Positions 1 to 9,129 of a stretch of 61,675 nt of DNA are shown one piece after another; within the stretch, counting starts at the first letter, position 1, and every line of letters begins with the position of its first letter. Both the position numbers and the translations under genes were made by a program. The notes beneath the pieces were generated by a model. It was given only the letters and a program-made list of their open reading frames with translations. It had not been told where the DNA came from and did not search any database. This stretch comes from Leptospira biflexa (GTDB lineage Bacteria; Spirochaetota; DYNZ01): the NCBI GenBank assembly GCA_020720805.1, contig DYNZ01000010.1:1-61675 (forward strand). The letters run 5' to 3'.

Positions 1-108
1 ACCGGTCAAATCTTGTGCTGAGTTTATCGAAGCATCGATGCTTATTGGTATAAAATCCGAGAACCAAAGTGTTTCGAGTATATCGAAGCGTCGATGCTTA
101 TTGGTATA
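1..108 (-). repeat. Dispersed repeat, copy A (partial composite, reverse orientation)
   Basis: The window opens inside a repeat copy. It carries the reverse complement of the outer-unit left end (ending TTCGAGTATA at 73-82), joined to part of the inner unit with the 14-bp palindrome AAGCATCGATGCTT. A second short inner-unit end (ATGCTTATTGGTATA, near 94-108) follows directly, so one end was duplicated. The rest lies upstream of the window. Confidence 0.8.
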
Positions 109-201
109 CTGGCAGATTGTCCCACTGAAACGAAAAGTAGAGAAAAAGCCTCTTTCCCGTCAATAGGTATAAATTGGTTTGACAGGAAAAAAGGTTGAAA
201 T

Positions 202-606
202 ATGAGACATATTATGATGCAAAAACAGTATATAGATCGAGCTGCAGATATATTGTCGCGTTTGTACCAGGAGGAGATCCAGAAAGTTCCTTCTGTTGAG
301 GATGCAGTAGAGGTTTTTTTAGCTGCCCGTCAACCGACAGCGCAGATGGAGTTAATGTTTCAACTGAAGAGACTCCTCTTTTTAGTCGCGCTCATGGAAA
401 ATCAGTTGAGTGCACCGTCTGCGGATCTGCGGGAAATACGCCGGCAGCTTCACGAAGCGGTCCAATTGGCAGATAAAAAAGACCAGACGGCTCAGAATAA
501 AGGGAAAACCTTGCTGATTTCCGCGAATCAAGCCATTCACAATCTGGATCTGCGTCTTCAGAAAGAAAACCCAGAGTATCGACCCGTGCTGTCTGGGCAG
601 GATTGA
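202..606 (+). CDS. Hypothetical protein, 134 aa
   Basis: No family is recognised. The product is a small, mostly helical, soluble protein without signal peptide or membrane segment; residues 45-65 are Leu/Met-rich and the C-terminal half is charged. The start is uncertain because in-frame ATGs lie at codons 1, 5 and 6; an AAGG lies just upstream of the first. Its TGA overlaps a TTG that could extend dusB upstream, so the two genes are probably co-transcribed. Confidence 0.55.
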   Translation: MRHIMMQKQYIDRAADILSRLYQEEIQKVPSVEDAVEVFLAARQPTAQMELMFQLKRLLFLVALMENQLSAPSADLREIRRQLHEAVQLADKKDQTAQNKGKTLLISANQAIHNLDLRLQKENPEYRPVLSGQD

Positions 607-650
607 GGCGCGGAAAAAGAGCTCTCTTTTTTCGGGGTCCACCAGATAGC

Positions 651-1637
651 ATGAATATGGCTGCAAAATCCGCTCCTTTCCTCTCCACTTCTCGCCTGCT
701 GGCATTAGCGCCTATGGAGGATATCACAGATTCCCCGTTTCGTCGCATCTGCCGCAGGCTCGGCGCTGATATAGTTTACAGTGAATTTGTCAGTTCCGAA
801 GGATTGATTCGAGACGCGAAAAAAAGTCTGAAAAAGCTTCTTTTTACACCTTCTGAAAGACCGATTGGCATCCAGATTTATGGTCATGATGTGGAGAGTA
901 TGCGTTTGGCTGCTCTGATGGCGGAGTCTTATGATCCAGATTTTATTGATATCAATGCTGGTTGCCCTGTAAAGAAGCTGGTCAATAAAGGAGCCTGTGC
1001 GGCCTTACTCAAAGATTTACCGCTGTTAGCGCGCATGACTCATGAGGTTGTCAAAAGTGTCCGCCTGCCCGTTACCGTGAAGATGAGAATAGGATGGGAT
1101 AGCCGATCCATCGTAGCAGTTGATGCAGCGCGAATGCTGGAGGATGCCGGAGTGTCTGCACTTGCGATTCATGGAAGAACCAGAGATCAGGCGTATCGAG
1201 GCACAGCCAACTGGGATATGATAGCAGCCTCAGCAGCAGCCGTCTCTGTACCAGTCATCGGCAATGGCGATATTCGTTTACCAGAGGATGCCTTGCAGCG
1301 ATTTCAACGCTATCCAGAAATAGCTGGTATCATGATAGGTAGAGGGGCGATCGGCGTACCGTGGCTCTTTGACCGCATTCACAATCTCATGCGGGGTGAG
1401 GAGGTTGCCTCTCCCCCGTTTGCACATAGAGTTGCTCTGTTAAAAGAGCATATACTCTACTCTGTGGAGGAGCGGGGTGAACGACTCGGCGTTATGACAA
1501 TGCGCAAACATTTTTCCGGATACCTGAAGGGGGAGCCAATGGTTGCGCAGTTGAGATCGCGATTGATGCAGTTTTATGAGGTAGAACCCCTGTTTGCCGA
1601 ACTGGATGACTATCTGCAGTCAAGATCACTCCCTTAA
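651..1637 (+). CDS. dusB: tRNA-dihydrouridine synthase (DusB-like)
   Basis: FMN-dependent enzyme that reduces uridine to dihydrouridine in tRNA. Seen: the N-terminal LALAPMEDITDSPFR barrel strand, INAGCPVKKLVNKGACA with the catalytic Cys near residue 105, VKMRIGWD, the GRTRDQAYRG loop, GNGDI and the phosphate-binding GIMIGRGAIGVPW, then a helical tail. The length of 328 aa fits the DusB family. The frame is open back to a TTG at 603, but the ATG at 651 gives the usual short N-terminus; the ATG at 657 is also possible. A hairpin of GGGG and CCCC arms with an A/T-rich inner stem follows near 1642-1668 but has no T-run. Confidence 0.9.
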   Translation: MNMAAKSAPFLSTSRLLALAPMEDITDSPFRRICRRLGADIVYSEFVSSEGLIRDAKKSLKKLLFTPSERPIGIQIYGHDVESMRLAALMAESYDPDFIDINAGCPVKKLVNKGACAALLKDLPLLARMTHEVVKSVRLPVTVKMRIGWDSRSIVAVDAARMLEDAGVSALAIHGRTRDQAYRGTANWDMIAASAAAVSVPVIGNGDIRLPEDALQRFQRYPEIAGIMIGRGAIGVPWLFDRIHNLMRGEEVASPPFAHRVALLKEHILYSVEERGERLGVMTMRKHFSGYLKGEPMVAQLRSRLMQFYEVEPLFAELDDYLQSRSLP

Positions 1638-1870
1638 CTATGTTGGGGCGAAAAAGAGAGCTTTTCCCCCTTGTTCGTGCATCTGAGAGATTATTTTTCA
1701 GGAATGAGAAAAAAATCGTATATTTTTTACCCGAAAACTTTTTAAGGAATCCTTACTGAATTGATTTACAAAAAAAAACCAATCTGGCCAGGATAGATTA
1801 TCAACAAAGATTGCAGACATGAGAACCCCCCAGGTATCGAAATTATTTTTTATGCGGTATGGAGGAAGCT

Positions 1871-2236
1871 ATGCTAACTTTTTATGGATATAAAAAATGC
1901 GGAACAAGCAGAAAGGCCGAACAAAAGCTTTCGGAGATGGGAATTGACGAATATAAATTTATTGATATTACGGAAAACCCGCCTGAGCTGCCGTTATTAA
2001 CAAAAATTTATCAGCAGACTGGCGAAGACATTCGCAAATTTTTTAATACCAGCGGCGCAGAGTACAAAACGTTAAACATGAAAGATAAAATTCCACGGAT
2101 GTCAGAGAAGGATATCTTAATTGCTTTGTCGGAAAATGGCAAACTTTTGAAAAGACCTCTGATCACGGATGGGGTGCACAGCACAGTTGGATACACAGAA
2201 GAGACCTTCGTTGCAACCTGGAAAAAGTACTCTTGA
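1871..2236 (+). CDS. ArsC/Spx-family thioredoxin-fold protein
   Basis: Small ArsC-family protein (arsenate reductase / YffB / Spx-like), 121 aa. The N-terminal strand runs into KKCGTSRKAEQ, giving Cys10 and Arg14 in the family CxxxR arrangement. The conserved RPLITDG segment lies near residue 93. There is no CxxC, so it is not a canonical Spx redox switch. The upstream in-frame ATG at 1859 is rejected because GGAGG at 1861-1865 is an ideal ribosome site for the ATG at 1871. With no ars genes nearby, an arsenic role is not supported by context. Confidence 0.8.
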   Translation: MLTFYGYKKCGTSRKAEQKLSEMGIDEYKFIDITENPPELPLLTKIYQQTGEDIRKFFNTSGAEYKTLNMKDKIPRMSEKDILIALSENGKLLKRPLITDGVHSTVGYTEETFVATWKKYS

Positions 2237-2336
2237 GGGGCTTTCAATAATACGGAGTAAGTGCCTTCGAAATTTCTGGTGGGTCAGGGTAAATTGAAAT
2301 TTGACATATTTTTGAAAAAGAGGTGAGAAGGGTGAT

Positions 2337-3179
2337 ATGGTAACTAGAAAAACGCAGGAATATACCTTTTGGCAACTCCTTAACTGGAAAGTGCTGCTAT
2401 TTTTTTTCCTATTTATTGCTGGGGCTGGATACGGTTTTTATTGGCTCTTTGGAAATTTTTACAGGTTTATTCCAACCAAGATGGATGCCTATATTGGTGA
2501 AGTCGCTTCCTTGCAGTATGCCGGTTCGATGAAAAAGTGTACTGATCCCAAATCCAAGGAGCTGGTTGTATTGTTGCAAAGAGCGATGAGCGAGATAAAG
2601 CCAAAAGAGAGCAGCTTTCAATATAAGATTACTGTTCTGCGCCATGATCAGGCGAACGCATTTGCGCTTCCTGGAGGAAATATTTTCATTTTCTCCGGTC
2701 TGATCCAACGCAGTTCCGCTCTGCAAGAGGTTGTTGGTGTTTTAGCTCATGAAATGGCCCATGTAGAGCTACGGCACGGTATGCAGCAGATAGGGAGGGC
2801 TATGAGCTTCTCGCTTTTGGTAAATCTTTTTCTGGGCGGCGCTCAATGGCTGGAGGGGCTCGCCGAAACCGGTACCATGCTTACTTTGCTGCGTTATTCG
2901 CGGCAGGCGGAATATGAGGCGGATCGGTATGCCATCCAATATCTCCATGCAGCTGGGATAGCAGCCAGCGGATTGGCCGATTTTCTCTCCAAAGTCCAGG
3001 GCTCGGAAAACCAGCCTGAGGCTAACAGCTTTCTTCAGGTGATCTCTACCCATCCCGACACCCAAAAGCGTGTGGCCGCCATTCGCCAGGCCGAGGCTGC
3101 AAAAACACAAAAAGTGACCCCCTCTTGGATTTTACGCTATTCGCAATGGGAAAAAGCGAAGCAGATCTGTTTAGATTAA
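2337..3179 (+). CDS. M48-family membrane-associated zinc metallopeptidase
   Basis: Peptidase of the HtpX/BepA/Oma1 clan, 280 aa. An N-terminal membrane segment (about residues 16-38) anchors it. The zinc motif HEMAH is at 138-142, followed by VELRHG, and the third ligand lies in EYEAD (about 192-196). LPGGNIFIFSGL before the HExxH motif is typical of M48C enzymes. It lacks the multi-TM layout of HtpX and the TPR tail of BepA. The topology suggests a periplasmic envelope quality-control protease, which is inference. AGAGGTGAGAAGG precedes the ATG. Confidence 0.88.
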   Translation: MVTRKTQEYTFWQLLNWKVLLFFFLFIAGAGYGFYWLFGNFYRFIPTKMDAYIGEVASLQYAGSMKKCTDPKSKELVVLLQRAMSEIKPKESSFQYKITVLRHDQANAFALPGGNIFIFSGLIQRSSALQEVVGVLAHEMAHVELRHGMQQIGRAMSFSLLVNLFLGGAQWLEGLAETGTMLTLLRYSRQAEYEADRYAIQYLHAAGIAASGLADFLSKVQGSENQPEANSFLQVISTHPDTQKRVAAIRQAEAAKTQKVTPSWILRYSQWEKAKQICLD

Positions 3180-3204
3180 TATTCATTTTACACGAAGGAG
3201 CTAT

Positions 3205-5904
3205 ATGAACCAGGAATTATCGCGGTTGCAGCAGGAGTCAGAAAAATCAGAGAAACGTGTTTTCTGGAAAAAATGGGGGCCCTATCTCTCTGAGCGCCAG
3301 TGGGGAACCGTGCGCGAAGATTACAGCGAAAATGGCGATGCCTGGTCTTATGTGTCGCATGACCATGCACGATCGCGAGCCTACCGCTGGGGTGAAGATG
3401 GAATTGGCGGAATATCAGATGATCAGCAGCGAATCTGTTTCGCGCTGGCGATGTGGAATGAAAAAGATCCCATTTTAAAAGAGCGTCTTTTTGGTCTCAC
3501 CAACAGTGAAGGCAATCACGGCGAAGATGTTAAAGAGTACTATTTTTATCTGGATAGTACTCCGACACACTCATATATGAAATATTTATACAAATATGTG
3601 CAAGATGCCTACCCTTATGCGGATATTGTTGCGACTAACGCACGGCGTTCGCGCATGGAGATGGAATACGAGCTTCTGGATACAGGAATTTTTGCGAACG
3701 ATAACTATTTTGATGTGTTTCTAGAATATGCCAAAGCGGATGCTGAGGATATACTCATAAAGGTTGTTATCGAAAACAGAGGATCACAAGCGGCTCCTCT
3801 TGTCATGCTGCCGACATTATGGTTCCGCAACACATGGTCATGGTATCCCGATTCTTACAAGCCGGGTATGAGCGCTGTATCCAATACAAATGGTTATGCC
3901 GCTATCCAGGCGGAGCATAAGGAGATGGGTAAATACACTCTTCTGTGTGAAGGCTCGCCGGAGCTTCTGTTTACAGAAAATGAGACCAACCAGCAGCGCA
4001 TTTTTCAACGGGAAAATCCGACTCCTTATGTTAAAGATGGTATTCATAATTATTTGGTTCATCAAAAACGGGAAGGAGTTAATCCTCAGCAGGTTGGCAC
4101 CAAGGCCTCGGCCTGTTATCGTCTTCATATTGCCGCCGGCGGACGCGCTGAGATTCGATTGCGCTTGCGAAGTTCCAGTTTTACAGGGTCTCCATTTGAT
4201 GCTCAATTTGAAGAAATTTTTTCCATTCGTAAATTGGAAGCGGATCAATATTTTGATCAGATTACACCGGATACGTTGACATCCGATCAGGCTATGGTTA
4301 TGCGCCAGGCGATTGCCGGAATGCTATGGAGCAAACAGTATTACTATTACGATCTTGAGCTCTGGCTGGAAGAGCATAAAGCGATCAGGGGTAATAGAAC
4401 CATTCGCAACCAGCAGTGGTTTCACATGTACAATAATGATATCATTTCGATGCCCGACAAATGGGAATATCCCTGGTATGCAGCCTGGGATTTGGCCTTT
4501 CACAATATTGTCTTTGTCAGTGTGGATCCTGTTTTCGCTAAGAAACAGTTAGATCTCATGTTGCGAGGTTTTTACCTGCATCCCAATGGGCAGATTCCGG
4601 CCTACGAATGGAATTTTAGCGACGTTAATCCGCCTGTTCATGCCTGGGCTACCTTTTATGTGTACACTATTGATCGCCAGATGCAGGGTAAGCCGGATCT
4701 GGATTTTCTCCGTCACGCTTTTCAGAAATTGTTAATCAATTTTACCTGGTGGGTCAATCGAAAAGATAATGGCGGTAACAATATATTTGAAGGGGGCTTT
4801 CTTGGGCTGGATAATATTGGTATATTTGACCGCAGCTCGCCTTTGCCGACTGGCGGCTATTTGGAACAGGCTGACGGCACAGCATGGATGGCGATGTTTT
4901 CCCTGAATATGCTGGAAATCGCTCTGGAGTTGTCAAAATATGATCCAGCTTATGAAGATTTCGCTGTTAAATTTTTTGAGCATTTTCTCTGGATCGCTGC
5001 GGCCATGGATAAGATTGGCGACCAGGCGGATGAACTCTGGGATGAGAAAGATGGTTTTTTCTATGATGTCCTGCGGCAACCAGACGGTACCACAACGCGG
5101 ATAAAACTACGATCCATGGTTGGACTGCTTCCTCTGGTAGCGGTGACGGTCATTGAACCAGGCATATACAGTAAAATGACAGCGCTGGCGGAGAGTCAAA
5201 ACCGTATTCTGCAATACCATCCCGAGCTATTGGCGAATATAGCGCTACCTGATCATCCAGGTAAAGGGGGCAGGCGTCTGCTTTCGATTTTGAATGAAAA
5301 AAAATTACGCCAGGTTTTAACATCCTTACTGGATGACGAAGAATTTTTAAGTGAATTTGGTATCCGTTCGCTATCTAAGGTCTACCAGAACCATCCTTTT
5401 GAGCTATTCCTTGGCGGCTTGTATCACCGAGTTCAATATTTGCCTGCGGAATCTGACAATGGCATGTTTGGTGGCAATTCAAATTGGCGCGGACCAATCT
5501 GGATGCCGGTAAATTTACTTCTGATCAGGGCATTATTGTACTATTATTCCTATTATGGTGATAGCTTCACCATTGAATTCCCATCAAGATCTGGAAAATT
5601 TATGAATCTTTATCAGATAAGCCAAGAGCTGTCCAGGCGTTTGGAAAATATCTTTCTTCGGGACAAGGACGGCCGACGTCCGGTAATGGGTGGAGCTCAA
5701 AAATTTCAGACAGATCCACATTGGAAGGATTACCTGTTATTTTATGAGTATTTTCACGGCGATAATGGTGCAGGTCTTGGAGCAAGTCACCAGACAGGCT
5801 GGACTGGCGTCATTGCCCGATTGATTCAGCTTTTTGGCTTTGCCGATTCGGACTCTTTTTTGAAAAAGGAGATGGAGTTTCAAGCATCCTATCAGGAAAA
5901 TTAA
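3205..5904 (+). CDS. GH63 / MGH1-like glycoside hydrolase
   Basis: Large cytoplasmic glucosidase-like protein, 899 aa, without signal peptide. The N-terminal block WGPYLSERQWGTVREDYS and the following DGIGGISD region are typical of the glucosidase / mannosylglycerate hydrolase-like (alpha/alpha)6 family. Further blocks are WYAAWDLAFH near 430, NPPVHAWA near 475, ADGTAWMA near 554 and GNSNWRGPIWMP near 757. It probably acts on an alpha-glucoside or compatible solute; the substrate cannot be read from sequence. It ends 5 bp before the convergent DUF4015-type gene. Confidence 0.82.
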   Translation: MNQELSRLQQESEKSEKRVFWKKWGPYLSERQWGTVREDYSENGDAWSYVSHDHARSRAYRWGEDGIGGISDDQQRICFALAMWNEKDPILKERLFGLTNSEGNHGEDVKEYYFYLDSTPTHSYMKYLYKYVQDAYPYADIVATNARRSRMEMEYELLDTGIFANDNYFDVFLEYAKADAEDILIKVVIENRGSQAAPLVMLPTLWFRNTWSWYPDSYKPGMSAVSNTNGYAAIQAEHKEMGKYTLLCEGSPELLFTENETNQQRIFQRENPTPYVKDGIHNYLVHQKREGVNPQQVGTKASACYRLHIAAGGRAEIRLRLRSSSFTGSPFDAQFEEIFSIRKLEADQYFDQITPDTLTSDQAMVMRQAIAGMLWSKQYYYYDLELWLEEHKAIRGNRTIRNQQWFHMYNNDIISMPDKWEYPWYAAWDLAFHNIVFVSVDPVFAKKQLDLMLRGFYLHPNGQIPAYEWNFSDVNPPVHAWATFYVYTIDRQMQGKPDLDFLRHAFQKLLINFTWWVNRKDNGGNNIFEGGFLGLDNIGIFDRSSPLPTGGYLEQADGTAWMAMFSLNMLEIALELSKYDPAYEDFAVKFFEHFLWIAAAMDKIGDQADELWDEKDGFFYDVLRQPDGTTTRIKLRSMVGLLPLVAVTVIEPGIYSKMTALAESQNRILQYHPELLANIALPDHPGKGGRRLLSILNEKKLRQVLTSLLDDEEFLSEFGIRSLSKVYQNHPFELFLGGLYHRVQYLPAESDNGMFGGNSNWRGPIWMPVNLLLIRALLYYYSYYGDSFTIEFPSRSGKFMNLYQISQELSRRLENIFLRDKDGRRPVMGGAQKFQTDPHWKDYLLFYEYFHGDNGAGLGASHQTGWTGVIARLIQLFGFADSDSFLKKEMEFQASYQEN

Positions 5905-5909
5905 GAGTT

Positions 5910-7262
5910 CTAAGAGCCCCTTTTGAAGTAAACATCATAATTGCTGCCGGCATGCCAGAGCAGGAAGCCATTCGCTCCTGCGCTGGCTGCGGCCTCAATC
6001 TGTCTCTTAATATAGCTGTGAGAAAAGCGGCTGACCCGGTAGGGAAATGCCTGCAACCAGGGACGAATCACGCCCTGGTTCTGCTCTTTCATTTTTTTTA
6101 TCCCTTGCTGCAGAAAGTATTCCGGTTGATCTGCAGGATTATCAAAACCTCCAAACCCATAGTCAAAATGAGATGGATAAAGCATGGGACTGATAATATC
6201 CAGGTGCCTGCCCATCTCTTGGAAATTTTGTCCAATGATGGAAAGATTTTCTCGGGTGTACCAGGCCGTGATGCCAAAAGTGTCGGCTGAGATGAGAACG
6301 GGTAGTCCAGCAATTTTGGTTTGAATATCTTTGAGAAAATTGGTAATCACCTGGATCCGGTTTTCTCCCTTTGGGAAGTGGAACGACGGATAGGGAACCT
6401 CATCCCAGGAAGGAAAGCGGATATAGTCTAACTGGATTTCTGTAACTCCGCGCATGGCCAATTCATAAATAAAATCGACATATATGGCGCGTACTTGTGG
6501 ATGTAAAGGGTTCAACCAACGGGTCGAAGAGTGACCGCTACGGGTTTTTACAGCCCACTCGGCTTTTGTTTTGGCCAGTCTCTCTTCCTGAAAGATGACA
6601 ATCCTGGCGATCGGCCTGATGCCGCGCTGCCGGAGCTCTGTCACCATACTTTCCAGGCTGCGTCGTTGCGGGTATTGCCAGGCGAATGTGTTTTGCAACA
6701 GGGGGGTCACAAGCGTAAAGGCGATTTGCCCCTCCACATTATGCACATCAAAAACTAAACCGTTGAGGTTACCGTTTTCCATTTTTCCCAGTAAGGGAGA
6801 CAGAGATCTACTTTGCGTTTTGATTATATTGCTATATAATCCCCGGATTTCACTGTTTTTATCCGGTTTGGGACGATGAAGAAAGCTTTCAACCTTCAAA
6901 GCGGGTTGCAGAAACTCCTTTTTTTTCATTTTTGCCTGGAGATGAAATGTTTTTACAAATCGAAGAGATAGGTTTTTTTCGTTGTCTGAGCTCTCTTTCT
7001 GTGGCAGGCAGTGGATATGCTGATGCCAAAGCAGGCAGTGAGCCGGTAACTGGAGCAGGTGACGATGTTCCCACTGTAAATGGCGAAATGCTGTTTCATC
7101 ATGCTGGATGGTGAACCTGGAATTGTTTTTCCCGATGGACACAATATCGCCCCAAAAGGGGAAAATGACGAAATAAACAAGAAAAAGAGAGCCAGCCCAA
7201 AGGCGACCTATATCAGGGAAAAGTGATGGAAGCATAGCAGCCTTTAGATAAAAGGGAAGCAA
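5910..7262 (-). CDS. Putative glycoside hydrolase (DUF4015 / GHL13 type)
   Basis: TIM-barrel glycosidase-like protein. After an N-terminal hydrophobic segment (about residues 20-40) and a poorly conserved linker come the family landmarks: IRGLYSN, GLVFDVHNVEGQIAF (FDVHN in place of the usual DVKD), ARIVIFQEE, WLNPLHPQVR, EIQLDYIRFP, a strand ending SADTFGITAW, and DIISPMLYPSHFDYGF. The membrane segment suggests export or anchoring. Either the ATG at 7262 or the one at 7235 could be used. It probably remodels a surface or wall polysaccharide (inference). Confidence 0.78.
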   Translation of the reverse strand: MLPFYLKAAMLPSLFPDIGRLWAGSLFLVYFVIFPFWGDIVSIGKNNSRFTIQHDETAFRHLQWEHRHLLQLPAHCLLWHQHIHCLPQKESSDNEKNLSLRFVKTFHLQAKMKKKEFLQPALKVESFLHRPKPDKNSEIRGLYSNIIKTQSRSLSPLLGKMENGNLNGLVFDVHNVEGQIAFTLVTPLLQNTFAWQYPQRRSLESMVTELRQRGIRPIARIVIFQEERLAKTKAEWAVKTRSGHSSTRWLNPLHPQVRAIYVDFIYELAMRGVTEIQLDYIRFPSWDEVPYPSFHFPKGENRIQVITNFLKDIQTKIAGLPVLISADTFGITAWYTRENLSIIGQNFQEMGRHLDIISPMLYPSHFDYGFGGFDNPADQPEYFLQQGIKKMKEQNQGVIRPWLQAFPYRVSRFSHSYIKRQIEAAASAGANGFLLWHAGSNYDVYFKRGS

Positions 7263-7295
7263 TCTTAGCTTGCCATAAACAGGATCTATTTTTAT

Positions 7296-7326
7296 TTGAC
7301 AAGAAGATTTAGCTAATCTGTTATAT
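7296..7326 (+). promoter_or_regulatory. Candidate sigma-70 promoter
   Basis: A perfect TTGACA (7296-7301) is followed after 17 bp by TGTTAT (7319-7324), or after 19 bp by TTATAT. It lies in the divergent gap between the DUF4015-type gene and the run of genes starting at 7369, pointing toward the latter. Confidence 0.45.
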
Positions 7327-7368
7327 ACAGAATAACAGAATGCAAAAAAGGAAGTCGACTCCCCCTAT

Positions 7369-7728
7369 ATGGCTTTATTATCCGAAAGTGAAAAAGATGT
7401 TCTGATAGAACAGCTCCAAGAAAAGGTGGAACAGCTTGAGCTTATTGTTCAGGGATATGACATAATCTTTCAGCTTTTTCAACGCGAGGTTGACAATGCG
7501 GAAGCGATTATCAGGTTGTATGAAAATGTTGTCAGTTTGACCCAGGGAAACCCCGGTGCTTTGACGCCTACCGTGATCAGTATGATGCAGAAAGCCAAAA
7601 TTCAGCTTTTCTCTTCAGACCAGCAGGCAAGCAGCCAACCCGCTGAACAGGAAAATGACAAGAAAAGAAAAACTGTCAACAAGGAAGCCCTGGTAAGCGA
7701 TAACAGTAAAACAAGAATTGTTCATTAA
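7369..7728 (+). CDS. Hypothetical coiled-coil protein, 119 aa
   Basis: No family is recognised. Residues 5-60 form a strongly predicted helix with heptad-like Leu/Ile/Val spacing (EQLQEKVEQLELIVQ). The C-terminal third is polar and low-complexity (Gln/Ser/Lys-rich). It is the first gene after the candidate promoter at 7296 and lies 33 bp before the TPR protein, so it may be a partner of that protein (inference). No strong ribosome site is visible. Confidence 0.55.
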   Translation: MALLSESEKDVLIEQLQEKVEQLELIVQGYDIIFQLFQREVDNAEAIIRLYENVVSLTQGNPGALTPTVISMMQKAKIQLFSSDQQASSQPAEQENDKKRKTVNKEALVSDNSKTRIVH

Positions 7729-7761
7729 ACAAGTAAAAAAGGAATGTGACCGGACCATAGC

Positions 7762-9126
7762 ATGATTTCAATCTACGTTCTTATCTTTATCATTGGCATT
7801 ATTGTACTTGGATTCGGGGGGTACTTTGCCTACGTTTATATTTTCCCCAAAAAGGTGGAAGAGCTTGCCAAAATGGTACAGATGGGACAGACAAAAACAG
7901 CTATTAAAGGGCTGCTTGAGCTGGTGGAAAAAGATGACCGAGATCCTTATGTCCATTATTTGCTGGCTGAATGTTATTTTCAGGAAGAAAATTTTCAGCA
8001 TGCAATCGTTGAGTATCGGCAGGTGTTAAAATTAGCCCGTTTTGGCGATGAGTTCAAAGAGGTGGATATTCGATCCCGATTAGCCGGGCTTTACAAGGAT
8101 CAAGGTTCTCTGGATGATGCAAAAAAAGAGTATCTGATTCTTACCAAAATTGATGAAAGAAATTATGAGCATTTCTACAATGTGGGCTATCTGTTTTACA
8201 ATGCATCTTACAGTGAAAAAGCTGTCCAATATCTGAAAAAAGCGGCAAGCCTCAATCCCAAGCATGCCAACTCCCATTTTTATTTGGGGCAGATCCAGTT
8301 TCGTCATAACCAGATCAGCGACGCCAAAGACTCCTTTACCAAAGCTGTAACACTTGATCCCAAAAATTACAAAGCACACTATTTTATTGGTCTGATAATG
8401 CGTCATCTGGGAGATCTGGATTGGGCCATCAAGGAGTTTGACGTTGCACAAAAAGACGATGATATTCGCCTGAAGGCGATTTTAGGAAAAGGGTTGAGTC
8501 TGATTGATAAAAAGCAGTTCAGCCAGGCTATTGCGGAGATGGATAAGGGGCTAAAAATGTCCCCCAAACACAGCGAATCTGAGTTTAATTTGCGCTATTA
8601 TATGGCCTTTGCCGCAGAGAATCTGCGGGACTTGCAGACGGCGATCTCCCACTGGGAAGCCATTTATGCTGTAAAACCGGATTTTAAGGATGTTTCCGAA
8701 AAATTGAAAAGCTATGAAGAGTTCCGGGTGGATGACGACCTCAAAGATTTTATGATCGCCTCTCCGGCTCAATTCGAGGATATATCCCATAAATTGGTGG
8801 AATCCATGGGATATACGGTCATTGAGATTCACATGCCCAATGATGCCTCCCTGGATATCCTGGCAGCGGAGCAGGAAGCCAAATTTCGAAATGTTCGCAA
8901 AAGCAACCGGATTATCAAAATTCGGAGAACCACAGATGTTGTTGCTGAAAATCAGATTGAACAGCTTCATGAAGAGATGCGCACAAAAAATGCGAATCTT
9001 GGCATTTTTATCACTACCGGTGAATTTTCCAACTCTGCGCAAAAATTTGCAATGTCCAGACCGGTCGATTTGGTGAATCGGGCCGGCTTATCAAAACTGT
9101 TTAACCAGATGCGGGCAAAGAAATAG
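7762..9126 (+). CDS. Membrane-anchored TPR protein with Mrr-like nuclease-fold C-terminus
   Basis: 454 aa in three parts. There is one N-terminal membrane helix (residues 3-27), then about seven TPR-type repeats (about 55-320; clear units such as HYLLAECYFQEENFQHAIVEY and AHYFIGLIMRHLGDLDWAIKEF). The C-terminal domain (about 330-454) resembles the Mrr restriction-endonuclease fold: MGYTV, a DILAA strand, IIKIRR, then GIFITTGEFSNSAQKFA. The core Asp is kept but the usual QxK is read as IIKI, so catalysis is doubtful. The fold would face the cytoplasm beside the TPR scaffold. It is 3 bp from the next gene. Confidence 0.75.
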   Translation: MISIYVLIFIIGIIVLGFGGYFAYVYIFPKKVEELAKMVQMGQTKTAIKGLLELVEKDDRDPYVHYLLAECYFQEENFQHAIVEYRQVLKLARFGDEFKEVDIRSRLAGLYKDQGSLDDAKKEYLILTKIDERNYEHFYNVGYLFYNASYSEKAVQYLKKAASLNPKHANSHFYLGQIQFRHNQISDAKDSFTKAVTLDPKNYKAHYFIGLIMRHLGDLDWAIKEFDVAQKDDDIRLKAILGKGLSLIDKKQFSQAIAEMDKGLKMSPKHSESEFNLRYYMAFAAENLRDLQTAISHWEAIYAVKPDFKDVSEKLKSYEEFRVDDDLKDFMIASPAQFEDISHKLVESMGYTVIEIHMPNDASLDILAAEQEAKFRNVRKSNRIIKIRRTTDVVAENQIEQLHEEMRTKNANLGIFITTGEFSNSAQKFAMSRPVDLVNRAGLSKLFNQMRAKK

Positions 9127-9129
9127 TGT

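Noticed and set aside
1642-1668. Hairpin after dusB as a rho-independent terminator
   Set aside because: The stem is interrupted and no T-run follows, so termination is not supported.
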